Shown piece after piece: positions 17,701 through 25,953 of a stretch of 64,000 nt of DNA (its first letter is position 1; every line of letters starts with the position of its first letter). This DNA is from 9FT-COMBO-48-23 sp963754385. Its GTDB lineage: Bacteria; Chloroflexota; Dehalococcoidia; GIF9; UBA5629. The stretch is taken from the NCBI GenBank assembly GCA_963754385.1, contig CAVWGE010000004.1, positions 62,001 to 126,000 on the forward strand, written 5' to 3'. The notes below the pieces were generated by a model. It made no database searches and was not told the DNA's origin. It worked only from the letters and a program-made list of their open reading frames with translations. The position numbers and the translations under genes are program-made.

Positions 17701-17811
17701 ACTCAATTTGACCCAGAGCTGGTTGAAGCTTTTCTACCTATCGCTCTGTCTACGGCTCCTGAAGAGATAGGGGCAGTGGAAGACTCCGAGAGTTCAAAGT
17801 CAGGCTCGTAA
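14773..17811 (+). CDS. membrane GAF-GAF-GGDEF-HD-GYP cyclic-di-GMP protein
   Basis: This 1012-residue protein combines synthesis and breakdown of cyclic di-GMP. About seven hydrophobic helices (residues 1-240) form a 7TM sensor of the type found on histidine kinases. Two GAF domains (about 300-455 and 470-620) come next. A GGDEF domain follows with an intact GGDEF motif at 712-716, and the inhibitory RxxD site RNID five residues before it. An HD-GYP domain (about 815-985) comes last with HDIGK near 865 and HHERWDGTGYP near 917. All diagnostic residues are kept, so both activities are expected, with product inhibition of the cyclase. The start is a GTG. It stands alone behind its own promoter. 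Confidence 0.93.
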   Translation: MNIYILIPLLGFIVSGVLCGVVWLQRPLLRTHKLLGIMLAFVTIWAFSSFVLHANFFPEQAVWWYSSLTLCVLGTSTAYYHFSRTFVNKPPGIGVYLGYSVLVLIAVLAALGYYIKAVYTIGSLLYTEENMVVRGLLSATVLFLVGGVLFNFVKRYRLVTDPLSRNQLGYLMVGVVVVTLFGLSNLSSTLKAYPLDQLGMLLNCALIAYAISRYQLLDIRLAFRRGLSWMGLVVVGGAVYLVLYFLTRLVFNLGPETNALAPATLAAAASFALIYLLRDFFNIGVDRLFYRESYHHRQKLYDFVKHKLGGIFGLEELGTELLPLLSRGLDCQRAYLLLPESSNNGDFVVAFSEPKKENVPQVRLRQDNPVLEWLRRENRYLLKENLDIIPEFRGMWDEEKDGLKALDVELLFPLVSRGSLIAILALDRKESGRYSLDDINLVESIANQTAVSLDKEYLQEQLRNREQELALINRLDTVITSSLNIREVYGAFIAELKEVIDVDWATIALIEGDELRFEVLSTEVGSAWQVGEKIPLEDTGTEWVAKRKKALFEPDLAKNRRFWTGDTHLKQGIRSIVYLPLVVKGEAIGSLIVASSQPNAYTPGQVHLLESLAFQIAMPVENSRLYAKAEQRARVDELTGLFNRRHFDERLGEEIDRHSRYGGMLSLIFLDLDFFKAYNDKHGHLAGDKVLARIGQLIEKSIRNIDIAFRYGGDEFAALLPQSGVDEAFVVAERVRANIASEMRKKKFRITTSIGLASWPSDGVTPDELINAADKALYYTKQTGGNRTCLASKMLPSLTETAGVSAASEKEASSIIYALAATIEARDPFTYGHSRKVSSYAVALAEAIGLPSEKVTVVSTAALLHDIGKIGIPDEVLNKVGKLEAETWDLIQSHAKLSATIVGHVVSLVSCLPAILHHHERWDGTGYPSELKGEAIPIEARILAIADAFDAMTSPRPYRQAMSYKKVLDELKRCSGTQFDPELVEAFLPIALSTAPEEIGAVEDSESSKSGS

Positions 17812-17900
17812 TATTTGCCTTTTCTCAACAATACCCTCTCCCGTGGAGGAATCCTAAGCAGACTCAAAATTAAAATTTTCAAATTACGTGCTTAGAATTG

Positions 17901-18548
17901 CTATTTTTTAATCAAGGCGCATATATTACGTGAGAAAAACTTGAATTGGAAGCGGTAGGATTTCTCCGGGAACATGCTGTGGACTTTAAAACCAGCTCCG
18001 GTTAGTAGGTTGCGAAATTCTGAGTAGGAAAAGAGGTAGTAATAGCGGTAAAGGATTTTACCCTTCGATCTCCAGGGTGCAATGATTTCTTTGCCTTTTA
18101 GCCAGAAGCCTGGTTGCCATCTGTTCCATACGGTGACGAAGGCTTCGCCTCCAGGTTTCAAGACACGCCTGAGTTCTTGGAAAGCCTTGTGTCTTTGTTT
18201 GTCTCCCTGAATGTGGTGGTAAGTGGCTACTGCTATTGCCCAGTCGAAAGTGTTATCAGGATATGGTAGGAAGGTGGCATCAGCTACTGCCAGTTTGACT
18301 TCGAATTTGAACTTGGCGGCATATTTCTGCGCCAGTTTGACCATCTGCGTAGAGAAGTCCACCCCCCATAGCTCGAAGTTATCTTTGAAGGGCAGAAAGT
18401 CCGGTCCATGAGCACAGCCGACATTCAAGAGCTTGCCCCTGTGCCATCTGCTCGCCATTTCCTCGAGTTCTTTAGTAAAGCGAGACCAATGTCTGAGCCG
18501 GTACCAGCTCCCGGCTATCTCGTCGAAGGTTTCCCTGTTTGTTGTCAT
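17901..18548 (-). CDS. SAM-dependent methyltransferase, Trm9/ALKBH8-like
   Basis: The 215-residue class I methyltransferase opens with FDEIAGSWYRLRHW. It continues with LLNVGCAHGPDFLPF (motif I), GVDFS, VADATFLPYPDNTFDWAIAV, and YHHIQGDKQRHKAFQELRRVLKPGG. This arrangement is closest, of the families I know, to Trm9, which methylates 5-carboxymethyluridine at tRNA position 34 to give mcm5U. The Elp3 gene, whose product makes the carboxymethyl group, lies divergently only 159 bp away. The methyltransferase fold is certain. The tRNA role is inferred from motif pattern and context; a generic small-molecule methyltransferase remains possible. Confidence 0.8.
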   Translation of the reverse strand: MTTNRETFDEIAGSWYRLRHWSRFTKELEEMASRWHRGKLLNVGCAHGPDFLPFKDNFELWGVDFSTQMVKLAQKYAAKFKFEVKLAVADATFLPYPDNTFDWAIAVATYHHIQGDKQRHKAFQELRRVLKPGGEAFVTVWNRWQPGFWLKGKEIIAPWRSKGKILYRYYYLFSYSEFRNLLTGAGFKVHSMFPEKSYRFQFKFFSRNICALIKK

Positions 18549-18623
18549 AGGTATGAATTTGGTAAACTCTGACGTGGGACACGTTCAGTAATTATACTTG
18601 TTATTAAGGGCTTTTCACACACT

Positions 18624-18648
18624 GTCATCTGAGGGAAGCGAAGAATCC
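18624..18648. repeat. half copy of the REP-like repeat
   Basis: GTCATCTGAGGGAAGCGAAG and the bases that follow resemble the left half of the inverted repeat seen complete at 60561..60648. It lies in the divergent gap between the Trm9-like and Elp3 genes. Confidence 0.45.
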
Positions 18649-18707
18649 AGTGGCCCTTCGCTGCCGCTCATGGTTACCAGGAAGGGCAAACTTAAGGAAA
18701 GCATAAA

Positions 18708-20108
18708 ATGAGAAAAATTTCAAGAACTATATCGGGGGTGACCCCGGTGGCTATTATGGGAAAGCCAATAGGGTGTCCCGGTGAGTGCGTTTATTGCCCC
18801 ACTTTTCCCGATGCACCCAAGAGCTATACTTCAGAATCACCGGCAGTGCTCAGGGCTAAGCTGTTCAATTATGAGCCCAGAAGGCAGGTTGAGGAGAGAT
18901 TGAGGATTCTTTCAGACATGGGGCATCCGTCTGACAAGGTGGAACTTATCGTTATGGGGGGCACTTTCTTGGCCTATCCTGAGGAGTATCAATATCAATT
19001 CATAAAGGATTGTTATGATGGGCTGAACGGTAGGGAGTCCCCCAGCCTGGAGACAGCCAAACAAATGAATGAGATTGCTGAGCATAGGTGTGTGGGGCTG
19101 TGCATTGAAACCAGGCCCGATTGGTGCCGAGAAGATGAGGTCAAGAGGATGCTGGAATTTGGCGCTACTAGAGTAGAGCTGGGGGTGCAGATACTTGACG
19201 ATGACATCTATCGGCTGGTTAAACGTGGGCATAGGGTAGCTGATGTAGTGAGGGCTACAAAGTTACTGAAAGACTACGGTTTCAAAGTTTATTATCACTG
19301 GATGCCGGGGCTGCCCGGTTCGAGCCCAGAGCATGACTTGGAACTATCTCGGAAGCTTTTCGATGATGATAATTTCAGGCCTGACGGACTCAAACTTTAT
19401 CCGACTCTGGTTGTTGCTGGCACCGAGCTTGAGGCATGGTATAGAGATGGCCGCTATCAGCCTTATCCGATGGCTGAGATGGTGGACTTGATGATAGGCA
19501 TTAAAGCTCTGGTTCCCGGCTATATCAGGATCCCCCGGGTGATGCGCGATATTCCCACTAAATTCATAGTTGCTGGCTGCAAAGATTTAGCACTGAGGAG
19601 TGCACTCAAGAAGCAGATGGAAGAGGTTGGCGTTAGGTGTAACTGCATTCGTTGCCGTGAGTATGGGCATCGTATGAGAGATGGCTGGAAAATCGGCGAG
19701 CCAAATCTGAAGAGACGAGATTATGAGGCATCTGGCGGAAAGGAAGTGTTTCTTTCCTTTGAGGATGAGGATGAGACCATATTTGGTTTGCTTAGGATGC
19801 GGGTCGGTTCTTCCGCGGTTGGCAACAGAGACTTAGCTATGGTCAGGGAACTGCATGTCTTTGGCTCTGAGGTTCCTCTCGGGGAACGGTCGATTGGGGC
19901 GGCGCAGCACAGGGGTCTTGGTGCAGAGTTGCTAAAGGAAGCTGAAAGGATTGCCCGCGATGAATTTCAAGCTCGCAAGATAGCCGTCATCAGCGGTGTT
20001 GGTGCCAGAGAGTATTTCCGTTCTGAATGTGGCTATGAGTTGGATGGCAATTATATGGCTAAGGAGCTACAGGTGCCCTCTTTGAAGGATCGCGGTACGA
20101 GGCTTTAA
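18708..20108 (+). CDS. elp3: Elp3-type tRNA uridine(34) acetyltransferase/radical SAM
   Basis: The 466-residue enzyme joins a radical SAM domain to a C-terminal GNAT acetyltransferase domain, the Elp3 plan. The cluster cysteines are C23, C27 and C30 (CPGECVYC). Other family segments are VMGGTFLAYPEEYQ, CIETRPDWC, TRVELGVQILDDDIYRLVKR and the GLQLYPTL-like block GLKLYPTLVVAGTELE. The GNAT part (about 340-465) has the QHRGLGAELLKEAERIA acetyl-CoA loop. It uses acetyl-CoA to make 5-carboxymethyluridine at the tRNA wobble base. Bacterial Elp3 is rare but established in Dehalococcoides. AAGGAA precedes the ATG. No other Elongator subunit is present, as expected for bacteria. Confidence 0.95.
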   Translation: MRKISRTISGVTPVAIMGKPIGCPGECVYCPTFPDAPKSYTSESPAVLRAKLFNYEPRRQVEERLRILSDMGHPSDKVELIVMGGTFLAYPEEYQYQFIKDCYDGLNGRESPSLETAKQMNEIAEHRCVGLCIETRPDWCREDEVKRMLEFGATRVELGVQILDDDIYRLVKRGHRVADVVRATKLLKDYGFKVYYHWMPGLPGSSPEHDLELSRKLFDDDNFRPDGLKLYPTLVVAGTELEAWYRDGRYQPYPMAEMVDLMIGIKALVPGYIRIPRVMRDIPTKFIVAGCKDLALRSALKKQMEEVGVRCNCIRCREYGHRMRDGWKIGEPNLKRRDYEASGGKEVFLSFEDEDETIFGLLRMRVGSSAVGNRDLAMVRELHVFGSEVPLGERSIGAAQHRGLGAELLKEAERIARDEFQARKIAVISGVGAREYFRSECGYELDGNYMAKELQVPSLKDRGTRL

Positions 20109-20120
20109 TCTCGCTGTCTA

Positions 20121-21098
20121 TTACCTATATAAATGACAGGCGACGAAATGACCTTCGGATACTTCAGCTAGCTCCGGTTCTTGTTGATTGCAAATCGGTA
20201 GTATTCGATGGCATCTGGGGTGGAAGTGGCAGCCGGGTGGTGGGTTCAGGGGAGAAGGCACATCGCCACGCAGTAATATTCTGCCTTTGTCTTTTGGCTT
20301 GAAACTGGGGACCGCTGATAGCAACGCTTCGGTGTAGGGGTGTAGAGGATTTTCAAAGATTTCCTTCTTATTGGCTAGCTCAACGATTTTTCCTAGATAC
20401 ATTATGGCTACCCTATGCGCCATGTGCTTTATAACGGATAGGTCATGGGCGATAAACAAATAAGCCAATCCCAACCTTTCTTGAATGTCCATCATAAGAT
20501 TCAGAATCTGAGCTTGAATGGATACATCTAAGGCGCTGACCGGTTCATCGGCAATGATGAGTTTTGGGTTCATGGCTAAGGCACGAGCGATGCCGATACG
20601 CTGTTTTTGACCGCCGCTGAACTCGTGTGGATACAGGTTAGACTGCCTGGTTTCCAGCCCAACTTGCTCCATTAGCTCCGCCACCCTTTCCATTCGTTTC
20701 TTTTCATCGCCAATATTATGGATAATCAGGGGTTCACAGATGGAATCACCAACGGTCATTCTGGGGTCGAGTGAAGCATCAGGGTCCTGGAATATTATTT
20801 GAATTTCTCTTCTTAATTCTCTAAGCCCATTTTTGTCTAGCTTGGTAACGTCACTCCCTTTGTACAGAATTTCTCCGCTGGTTGGCTCTTCCAGCCTGGG
20901 GATTGTTTTGCCCAAGGTTGATTTGCCACATCCTGATTCCCCAACTAAACCGATGATTTCTCTTTCACTTATGTCGAAGGTCACTCCATCTACAGCTTTT
21001 ATGTCTCCAATGTGCCGGGATAATAGTCCGGCAGTCACCGGATAATACTTCTTGAGATTTCTTATTTGTAATAACTTGTTATTTAATTTATGTTTCAT
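20121..21098 (-). CDS. peptide-type ABC transporter ATP-binding protein (OppF/DppF-like)
   Basis: This is the second ATPase of a five-gene peptide/nickel-type importer. It has Walker A GESGCGKSTLG, signature EFSGGQKQRIGIARAL, Walker B LIIADEPVSALD, and the C-terminal oligopeptide domain with the cysteine-rich segment GCHFHPRCHRILPIC typical of OppD/OppF (often an iron-sulfur site). Its start overlaps the end of the upstream oppD-like gene by four bases. It is the last gene of the operon and converges on elp3. Confidence 0.93.
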   Translation of the reverse strand: MKHKLNNKLLQIRNLKKYYPVTAGLLSRHIGDIKAVDGVTFDISEREIIGLVGESGCGKSTLGKTIPRLEEPTSGEILYKGSDVTKLDKNGLRELRREIQIIFQDPDASLDPRMTVGDSICEPLIIHNIGDEKKRMERVAELMEQVGLETRQSNLYPHEFSGGQKQRIGIARALAMNPKLIIADEPVSALDVSIQAQILNLMMDIQERLGLAYLFIAHDLSVIKHMAHRVAIMYLGKIVELANKKEIFENPLHPYTEALLSAVPSFKPKDKGRILLRGDVPSPLNPPPGCHFHPRCHRILPICNQQEPELAEVSEGHFVACHLYR

Positions 21099-22075
21099 GT
21101 GTATAGATGGCAGCTTACCTTATGTTCTTTTGAAATGATAATTTCTGGTGGCTCTTGCTGCTTGCAGATTTTCATCGCCTTGGGGCATCTGGGATGGAAG
21201 GCACAACCTTGAGGCATTTCGAGAGGGTTGGGTGTTGTTCCGGGAATTGATGCCAGCCTATCTGTATTTTTGGAGACATCGGGCAGACATTCGATTAAGC
21301 CGGAAGTGTAGGGATGCTTTGGATTACTGATTATTTCAGAGACCGATGCTGTCTCGACGTCTTTACCCCCGTACATGACCACGGCTCGGTCTCCTATTTC
21401 AGCCACCACTGCTAGGTCGTGGGTTATGAAGATGGTAGACATTTGTCGCCTGGCCTTTAGTTCACGAAATATGTCTAGTATTTGAGCCTTTATGGTTACA
21501 TCTACGGCGGTGGTTGGTTCGTCAGCAATGAGGATTTGCGGGTCACAGGAGAGGCTCATGGCTATCAGCACTCTCTGTTTCATGCCGCCAGATAGTTGGT
21601 GGGGATAGTAGCTCATCGCTCCTTCCGCCGAGGGTATGCCCATTTCGCTGAGCAAAGTTATAGCCCTGTCTCTAGCCTTGCCGTGATCTAATGGCAGGTG
21701 AAGTTTTATTTGCTCGATTATCTGGTCACCTATAGTCAATACCGGGTTCAACGCAGATTGTGCCTCCTGGAAGATTATGGCGATATCTTTACCTCTAATT
21801 TGCCTCAGTTGCTTTGAGGGACATTCAGCTAAATCCAAGCTGTCGTATCTTATTTGACCCTCAACTATTTTCCCGGGCGGGCTATCAAATAGGCGCAAAA
21901 TGGATAGTGCCGTCACTGTCTTGCCGCAGCCGGATTCGCCAACTAGGCAGAGGCATTCACCGCGCCTGAGCTCGAATTCAACGCCATCCACCGCCTTGAC
22001 TATACCACGGCGGGTGAAGAAGTACGTCTTTAAATTGCTAACCTTCAGGATGACATTGTCCATTGTAGTTTTCAA
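21095..22075 (-). CDS. peptide-type ABC transporter ATP-binding protein (OppD/DppD-like)
   Basis: The first ATPase of the importer is 326 residues long. It carries Walker A GESGCGKTVTA, signature QLSGGMKQRVLIAMSL, Walker B ILIADEPTTAVD and the C-terminal oligopeptide segment GCAFHPRCPKAMKIC. It overlaps both neighbours by four bases, so translation of the four downstream genes is likely coupled. Confidence 0.93.
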   Translation of the reverse strand: MKTTMDNVILKVSNLKTYFFTRRGIVKAVDGVEFELRRGECLCLVGESGCGKTVTALSILRLFDSPPGKIVEGQIRYDSLDLAECPSKQLRQIRGKDIAIIFQEAQSALNPVLTIGDQIIEQIKLHLPLDHGKARDRAITLLSEMGIPSAEGAMSYYPHQLSGGMKQRVLIAMSLSCDPQILIADEPTTAVDVTIKAQILDIFRELKARRQMSTIFITHDLAVVAEIGDRAVVMYGGKDVETASVSEIISNPKHPYTSGLIECLPDVSKNTDRLASIPGTTPNPLEMPQGCAFHPRCPKAMKICKQQEPPEIIISKEHKVSCHLYT

Positions 22076-23034
22076 ATGTTGCTCTTGGGGTCGAAGGCAT
22101 CTCTGAGTCCATCGCCCAAAAAGTTAAAAGCCAGAACTGTTAGGAAAAGCATAACCCCGGGCTCCACAGCCACCCACCAGGCAGTGTTCAGGCTATGTTG
22201 GCCGGCTTCCAAGATTATCCCCCAGCTAGACACTGTGGGATCGCCTAAACCTATAAAGCTCAAAGCAGCTTCGGCTAGAATTACGCCGGGGATAGATAAC
22301 GTGGCTATAATTATAATCAGGCTGGTAACATTGGGTATGAGGTGGCGGAAGATGACTCTGTTATCGCTGGCGCCTAGAGCTTTGGCGGCGATGATGAACT
22401 CTCGTGTCCTTAGCGATAGAGATTCGCTTCTAATCAGCCTAGCAGTGCCTGTCCAGCCGGTCAGTCCTATTGCCAGCACTATGAAAGCCAGACTCGGACC
22501 AAAAATAAAGACTATGAGCACCAACAGTAGAAAGAAGGGGAAGGTCATCATAACATCGGTGAATCTCATCAAGGCGTTGTCGACCCAGCCCCCCCGATAG
22601 GCTGACAAGACGCCGATAATCGTTCCCAGTATTATGGCTATGCCGGTAGCAATTAATCCCACGAGTAGAGATACCCTGGCTCCGGAGACTATCATTGCCA
22701 GCATGTCGCGTCCCTTGCTATCTGTGCCCAGAGGATGCTTCCAGGTTCCGGGGATTTCTTTGGTGGTAAATTCATCGGTCTCTATGTTATAGACAGATTG
22801 CTCAATGGTGAAGCCTATAGGTGGTATGTTTTTTTCTTCGAAATTAACCGCCGTCGGGTCCAGGGTGAAGAAGGGGCCGATTGCAGCCAATAGAACCAAG
22901 AAGATTATGAAAGCCAGGCCAAATACGGCTAGCTTGTTTCGTCGCGCCCTTTGCCAGTAGTAGTTAATCAGCCGTGCGTTGCTGTATAGAGGTTGGCTAA
23001 TTCTTCTAACTTTATCTCGCAGCCTTTCACTCAT
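22072..23034 (-). CDS. peptide-type ABC transporter permease (OppC/DppC-like)
   Basis: This 320-residue permease has the N-terminal cytoplasmic segment and first helix of OppC proteins. It continues with GTDSKGRDMLAMIVSGARVSL, the conserved DppC opening block, and the ATPase-coupling EAA loop AAKALGASDNRVIFRHLIPN. Five to six membrane helices are apparent. It overlaps the oppB-like gene by eight bases. Confidence 0.93.
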   Translation of the reverse strand: MSERLRDKVRRISQPLYSNARLINYYWQRARRNKLAVFGLAFIIFLVLLAAIGPFFTLDPTAVNFEEKNIPPIGFTIEQSVYNIETDEFTTKEIPGTWKHPLGTDSKGRDMLAMIVSGARVSLLVGLIATGIAIILGTIIGVLSAYRGGWVDNALMRFTDVMMTFPFFLLLVLIVFIFGPSLAFIVLAIGLTGWTGTARLIRSESLSLRTREFIIAAKALGASDNRVIFRHLIPNVTSLIIIIATLSIPGVILAEAALSFIGLGDPTVSSWGIILEAGQHSLNTAWWVAVEPGVMLFLTVLAFNFLGDGLRDAFDPKSNI

Positions 23035-24004
23035 ATCTTATCCTTGGGTCAAGATAGGTATATGTGATATCGGTCATTAAGTTTATCAGAAGTACCAAAA
23101 ATGTCCCGATAAGTGTCACAGCTACTACCACTGGATAGTCATTGGCAAAGATAGCGTTGAATGATATTTGCCCAAGTCCGGGTATGCCGAAGATGATTTC
23201 GGTGAGATAGGCTCCACCGAAAACGATGCTGCCTAGATCGAACATTATTATGGTGATTAGGGGCAGCATGGCATTTCTGAAGACGTGTTTGCCGATGACC
23301 GTTCGCTCGGGCAAGCCTTTGGCTCGGGCAGTGGTAACAAACGCCTTTCTTAAGTTATCTAGCATAGCCGACCTGGTGTATCTGACATAGCCGGCCAGCA
23401 TTCCTGTGCCTAGGGTTATAACAGGCAGTACCAGCGCTTTTAGATTGTCAAGGGAGAAAAGGGGTAAAGTGGTGTCATAGTAAGTCTTGAACAACCCAAG
23501 TTTTACCGAGAAGACTAAGATTAGCATTATGCCGAGCCAGAAGTTGGGAATTGATATACCGATGAACGAGAGAAAAGTGAAAGCATAATCAGTTTTGCTG
23601 TACTGCTTAACTGCCGAGTAAATACCGATTAACATACCAAGGAAAGCAGCAAATAGGCTGCTCAATAGTATGAGTTGAAAAGAGTAAATCCAGTGTGTCT
23701 TGATTAGCTCGATTACCGGCATCGAGGTACTAAAAGACCATCCCAAGTTACCGCGGAACAGGTTGGCGATGTAATCTGCATATTGTACCAATATCGGTTT
23801 GTCCAGGCCGTACCTGGCCTCTATGGCTGCTGTTACCTGTGCTGGGTCCTGTCCTCTGGCAGCTATGTTGGCGAGATATTTGTCTGCTGGCGAACTAGGG
23901 CCAACTCTGACCAGGATGAAAGTGATGGTCAATATGCCCAAGGCGATGATGACTGTGTAGATGAGCCGTTTAATGATGTAATCTCTGAGCCAGCTTTTCC
24001 CCAT
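23027..24004 (-). CDS. peptide-type ABC transporter permease (OppB/DppB-like)
   Basis: The 325-residue permease begins with the usual YIIKRLIYTVIIALGILTIT helix. It has GLDKPILVQYADYI and the EAA loop TARAKGLPERTVIGKHVFRN, and ends DITYTYLDPRIRYE, the typical DppB C-terminus. It lies 62 bp after the binding-protein gene and leads the overlapping permease/ATPase block. Confidence 0.93.
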   Translation of the reverse strand: MGKSWLRDYIIKRLIYTVIIALGILTITFILVRVGPSSPADKYLANIAARGQDPAQVTAAIEARYGLDKPILVQYADYIANLFRGNLGWSFSTSMPVIELIKTHWIYSFQLILLSSLFAAFLGMLIGIYSAVKQYSKTDYAFTFLSFIGISIPNFWLGIMLILVFSVKLGLFKTYYDTTLPLFSLDNLKALVLPVITLGTGMLAGYVRYTRSAMLDNLRKAFVTTARAKGLPERTVIGKHVFRNAMLPLITIIMFDLGSIVFGGAYLTEIIFGIPGLGQISFNAIFANDYPVVVAVTLIGTFLVLLINLMTDITYTYLDPRIRYE

Positions 24005-24066
24005 GATTGTGAAAGACCAGTGGATTGGTCGTTACTAAAGGATATTCACGGCCTTTAGGGTAAGTC

Positions 24067-25812
24067 TCACTTTACAGGTTCGAAGTACCACAAGTAGTAA
24101 TTGTAGCCCATATTTATGCCAGGTTCTATTCCCATGACATTTTTCTGAAAACCGACATTAGCTCGATTAAAAACCAGAAAGTCTACCGGCTGCTCTTCTG
24201 ATAGCACTCGAGACATTTCAGCATAGATTTGTTGTCTCACGTTCTTGTCCAGTGCCTCTTTGGACCTGGCACGATTGAATAATTCATCCACTTCAGGGTT
24301 TGAATAGCCAAAGTAGTTGAGGCCGCCTCCAGTTGTAAAGAAGACATGACTTCCGGACGGCGCTAGTAAATTGGTACCGAACCCCATTAAAATTAAGTCC
24401 CACGATTCCTGGCTGATTGCCTCAGGGCCATTGTTGTATGCTGCTTCCTGCTTTGAGTCTGGAACTGAGTTCATAACGTACTGTCTTATAAGAGTTGCCC
24501 AGGGTACCAGCTTAATTTCGGTTTCTATGCCCAACGCCAAAAGATCCTTGCGTATAGAAAAAGCCGTATCCTCAGCCGGTTTGCTACCTGTGCTGACAAC
24601 GAGAATCAAATGAAGTGGTGTGCCCTCCTTGTTAGTTACTTTTATGGTGCCATCATTTTCTTTAATTCCATAGCCTTCCTGGTAAAGTAATGCAGCGGCC
24701 TTCTGCTTATCGTATAGAGGTACAACTCCGTATTTAGCAACGCCTTCATCCGTATACCACTGGGAGGTTGCCGGGATAAAGCTGTAAGCCGGCTCAGCAA
24801 AGCCGAGTAGAATTGCCTGACTGATCGTTTGCTTACTTATCGCCATTGACAGGGCTTGTCTCACCGTTTTATCCTTAAGCCCCTCCCAACCGTTAGCCCG
24901 CTGGTTATAAGCCAGGAGCCAATAGCCAGATGTGGGGGTAGTGTATACCTTAATATTTGGCATAGACCTGAATCTATTCACCTCGGCGGGTTCAATTCCG
25001 CTTTCAGTTATGTCACCCGCTTCCAGAGCCGCCTGCATTGTAGTCGGGCTGTTGAAAAGTTTGATGATATATTGTTCAAAATATGGAGCGCCGTTGTCTT
25101 TGCCCAGGTAATAGTCAGGGTTTCGTTCCACTACAAACCTGTCGTTCCTGTTCCACTCTTTGAACCGATATGGTCCCAGGTTACCCGTGTAGGTTAAGTT
25201 GTTAAACTCTGGGGCCTGGGTGAAGGTTTCGGCGTTACCCTCATAATTCACGGCTATGTACTTGGGGTAAGGTGTCAAGTTATAAATGGTGTAGATAAAC
25301 TCAGGATAAACCGTCTGGCGTGTTATTTTGAATGTGGTGGCATTGATTACCTCAGGTGTGACAAAGACCTTCTTTCCATTTACCTCTTCTTGCCAATCTC
25401 CTTTGTATGGATAGTTCAGCCAATCCGAGAACATAAGATTTTTTAAGGTATATACATAATCCTCGGCAGTAACCGGCGAGCCGTTGCTCCACTTGAGGTC
25501 ATCTCTGATAGTTACTGTGTAAACCAAGCCATCCGGTGATACTTCTACATCCTTGGCTAAACAGCGCAGTTGGAGATTCCACTGGTTATCGAAAGTGGCT
25601 AAGGAGTCTACGGTATGTCCTGCGTAACTGAAAGAGCTGGCATCGGCTGCCAAAATCCAGTTCAATGTCTCAGCATCACCACCTGATTGTCCGTCAATAA
25701 AGTTACCTCTGACTGAGGTGCCCCCATTTTCTTTAATCTCGCCTTTGGCGCAACCTGTAGTCAAAGTAATAAGTACCAGCGTTAGAGCAAAAAAGATACT
25801 GAATTTTTTCAT
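24067..25812 (-). CDS. peptide-type ABC transporter substrate-binding lipoprotein
   Basis: The 581-residue protein has a signal peptide ending in a lipobox (TLTTGC, Cys at residue 21), so it is a membrane-anchored lipoprotein. The mature part is a family 5 extracellular solute-binding protein (DppA/OppA type). It has LAKDVEVSPDGLVYTVTIRD, LKWSNGSPVTAEDYVYTLKN and VRQALSMAISKQTI, all in the expected order. Peptides, or nickel bound to a chelator, are the usual cargo; the sequence does not decide. It is the first gene of the importer operon. Confidence 0.93.
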   Translation of the reverse strand: MKKFSIFFALTLVLITLTTGCAKGEIKENGGTSVRGNFIDGQSGGDAETLNWILAADASSFSYAGHTVDSLATFDNQWNLQLRCLAKDVEVSPDGLVYTVTIRDDLKWSNGSPVTAEDYVYTLKNLMFSDWLNYPYKGDWQEEVNGKKVFVTPEVINATTFKITRQTVYPEFIYTIYNLTPYPKYIAVNYEGNAETFTQAPEFNNLTYTGNLGPYRFKEWNRNDRFVVERNPDYYLGKDNGAPYFEQYIIKLFNSPTTMQAALEAGDITESGIEPAEVNRFRSMPNIKVYTTPTSGYWLLAYNQRANGWEGLKDKTVRQALSMAISKQTISQAILLGFAEPAYSFIPATSQWYTDEGVAKYGVVPLYDKQKAAALLYQEGYGIKENDGTIKVTNKEGTPLHLILVVSTGSKPAEDTAFSIRKDLLALGIETEIKLVPWATLIRQYVMNSVPDSKQEAAYNNGPEAISQESWDLILMGFGTNLLAPSGSHVFFTTGGGLNYFGYSNPEVDELFNRARSKEALDKNVRQQIYAEMSRVLSEEQPVDFLVFNRANVGFQKNVMGIEPGINMGYNYYLWYFEPVK

Positions 25813-25953
25813 ACGCTTGCCTTTCTAGACTTTATTGTTATTGGCTTATTTCGATTGTTGTCTGCTCTTCGCTTCGTTTGCTGCTTTATTGCCTTGCTTG
25901 ACTTAAATCGGTTGAGATTGAGGAAGCCTTTGCTTGACATAAGATGCCCACTT

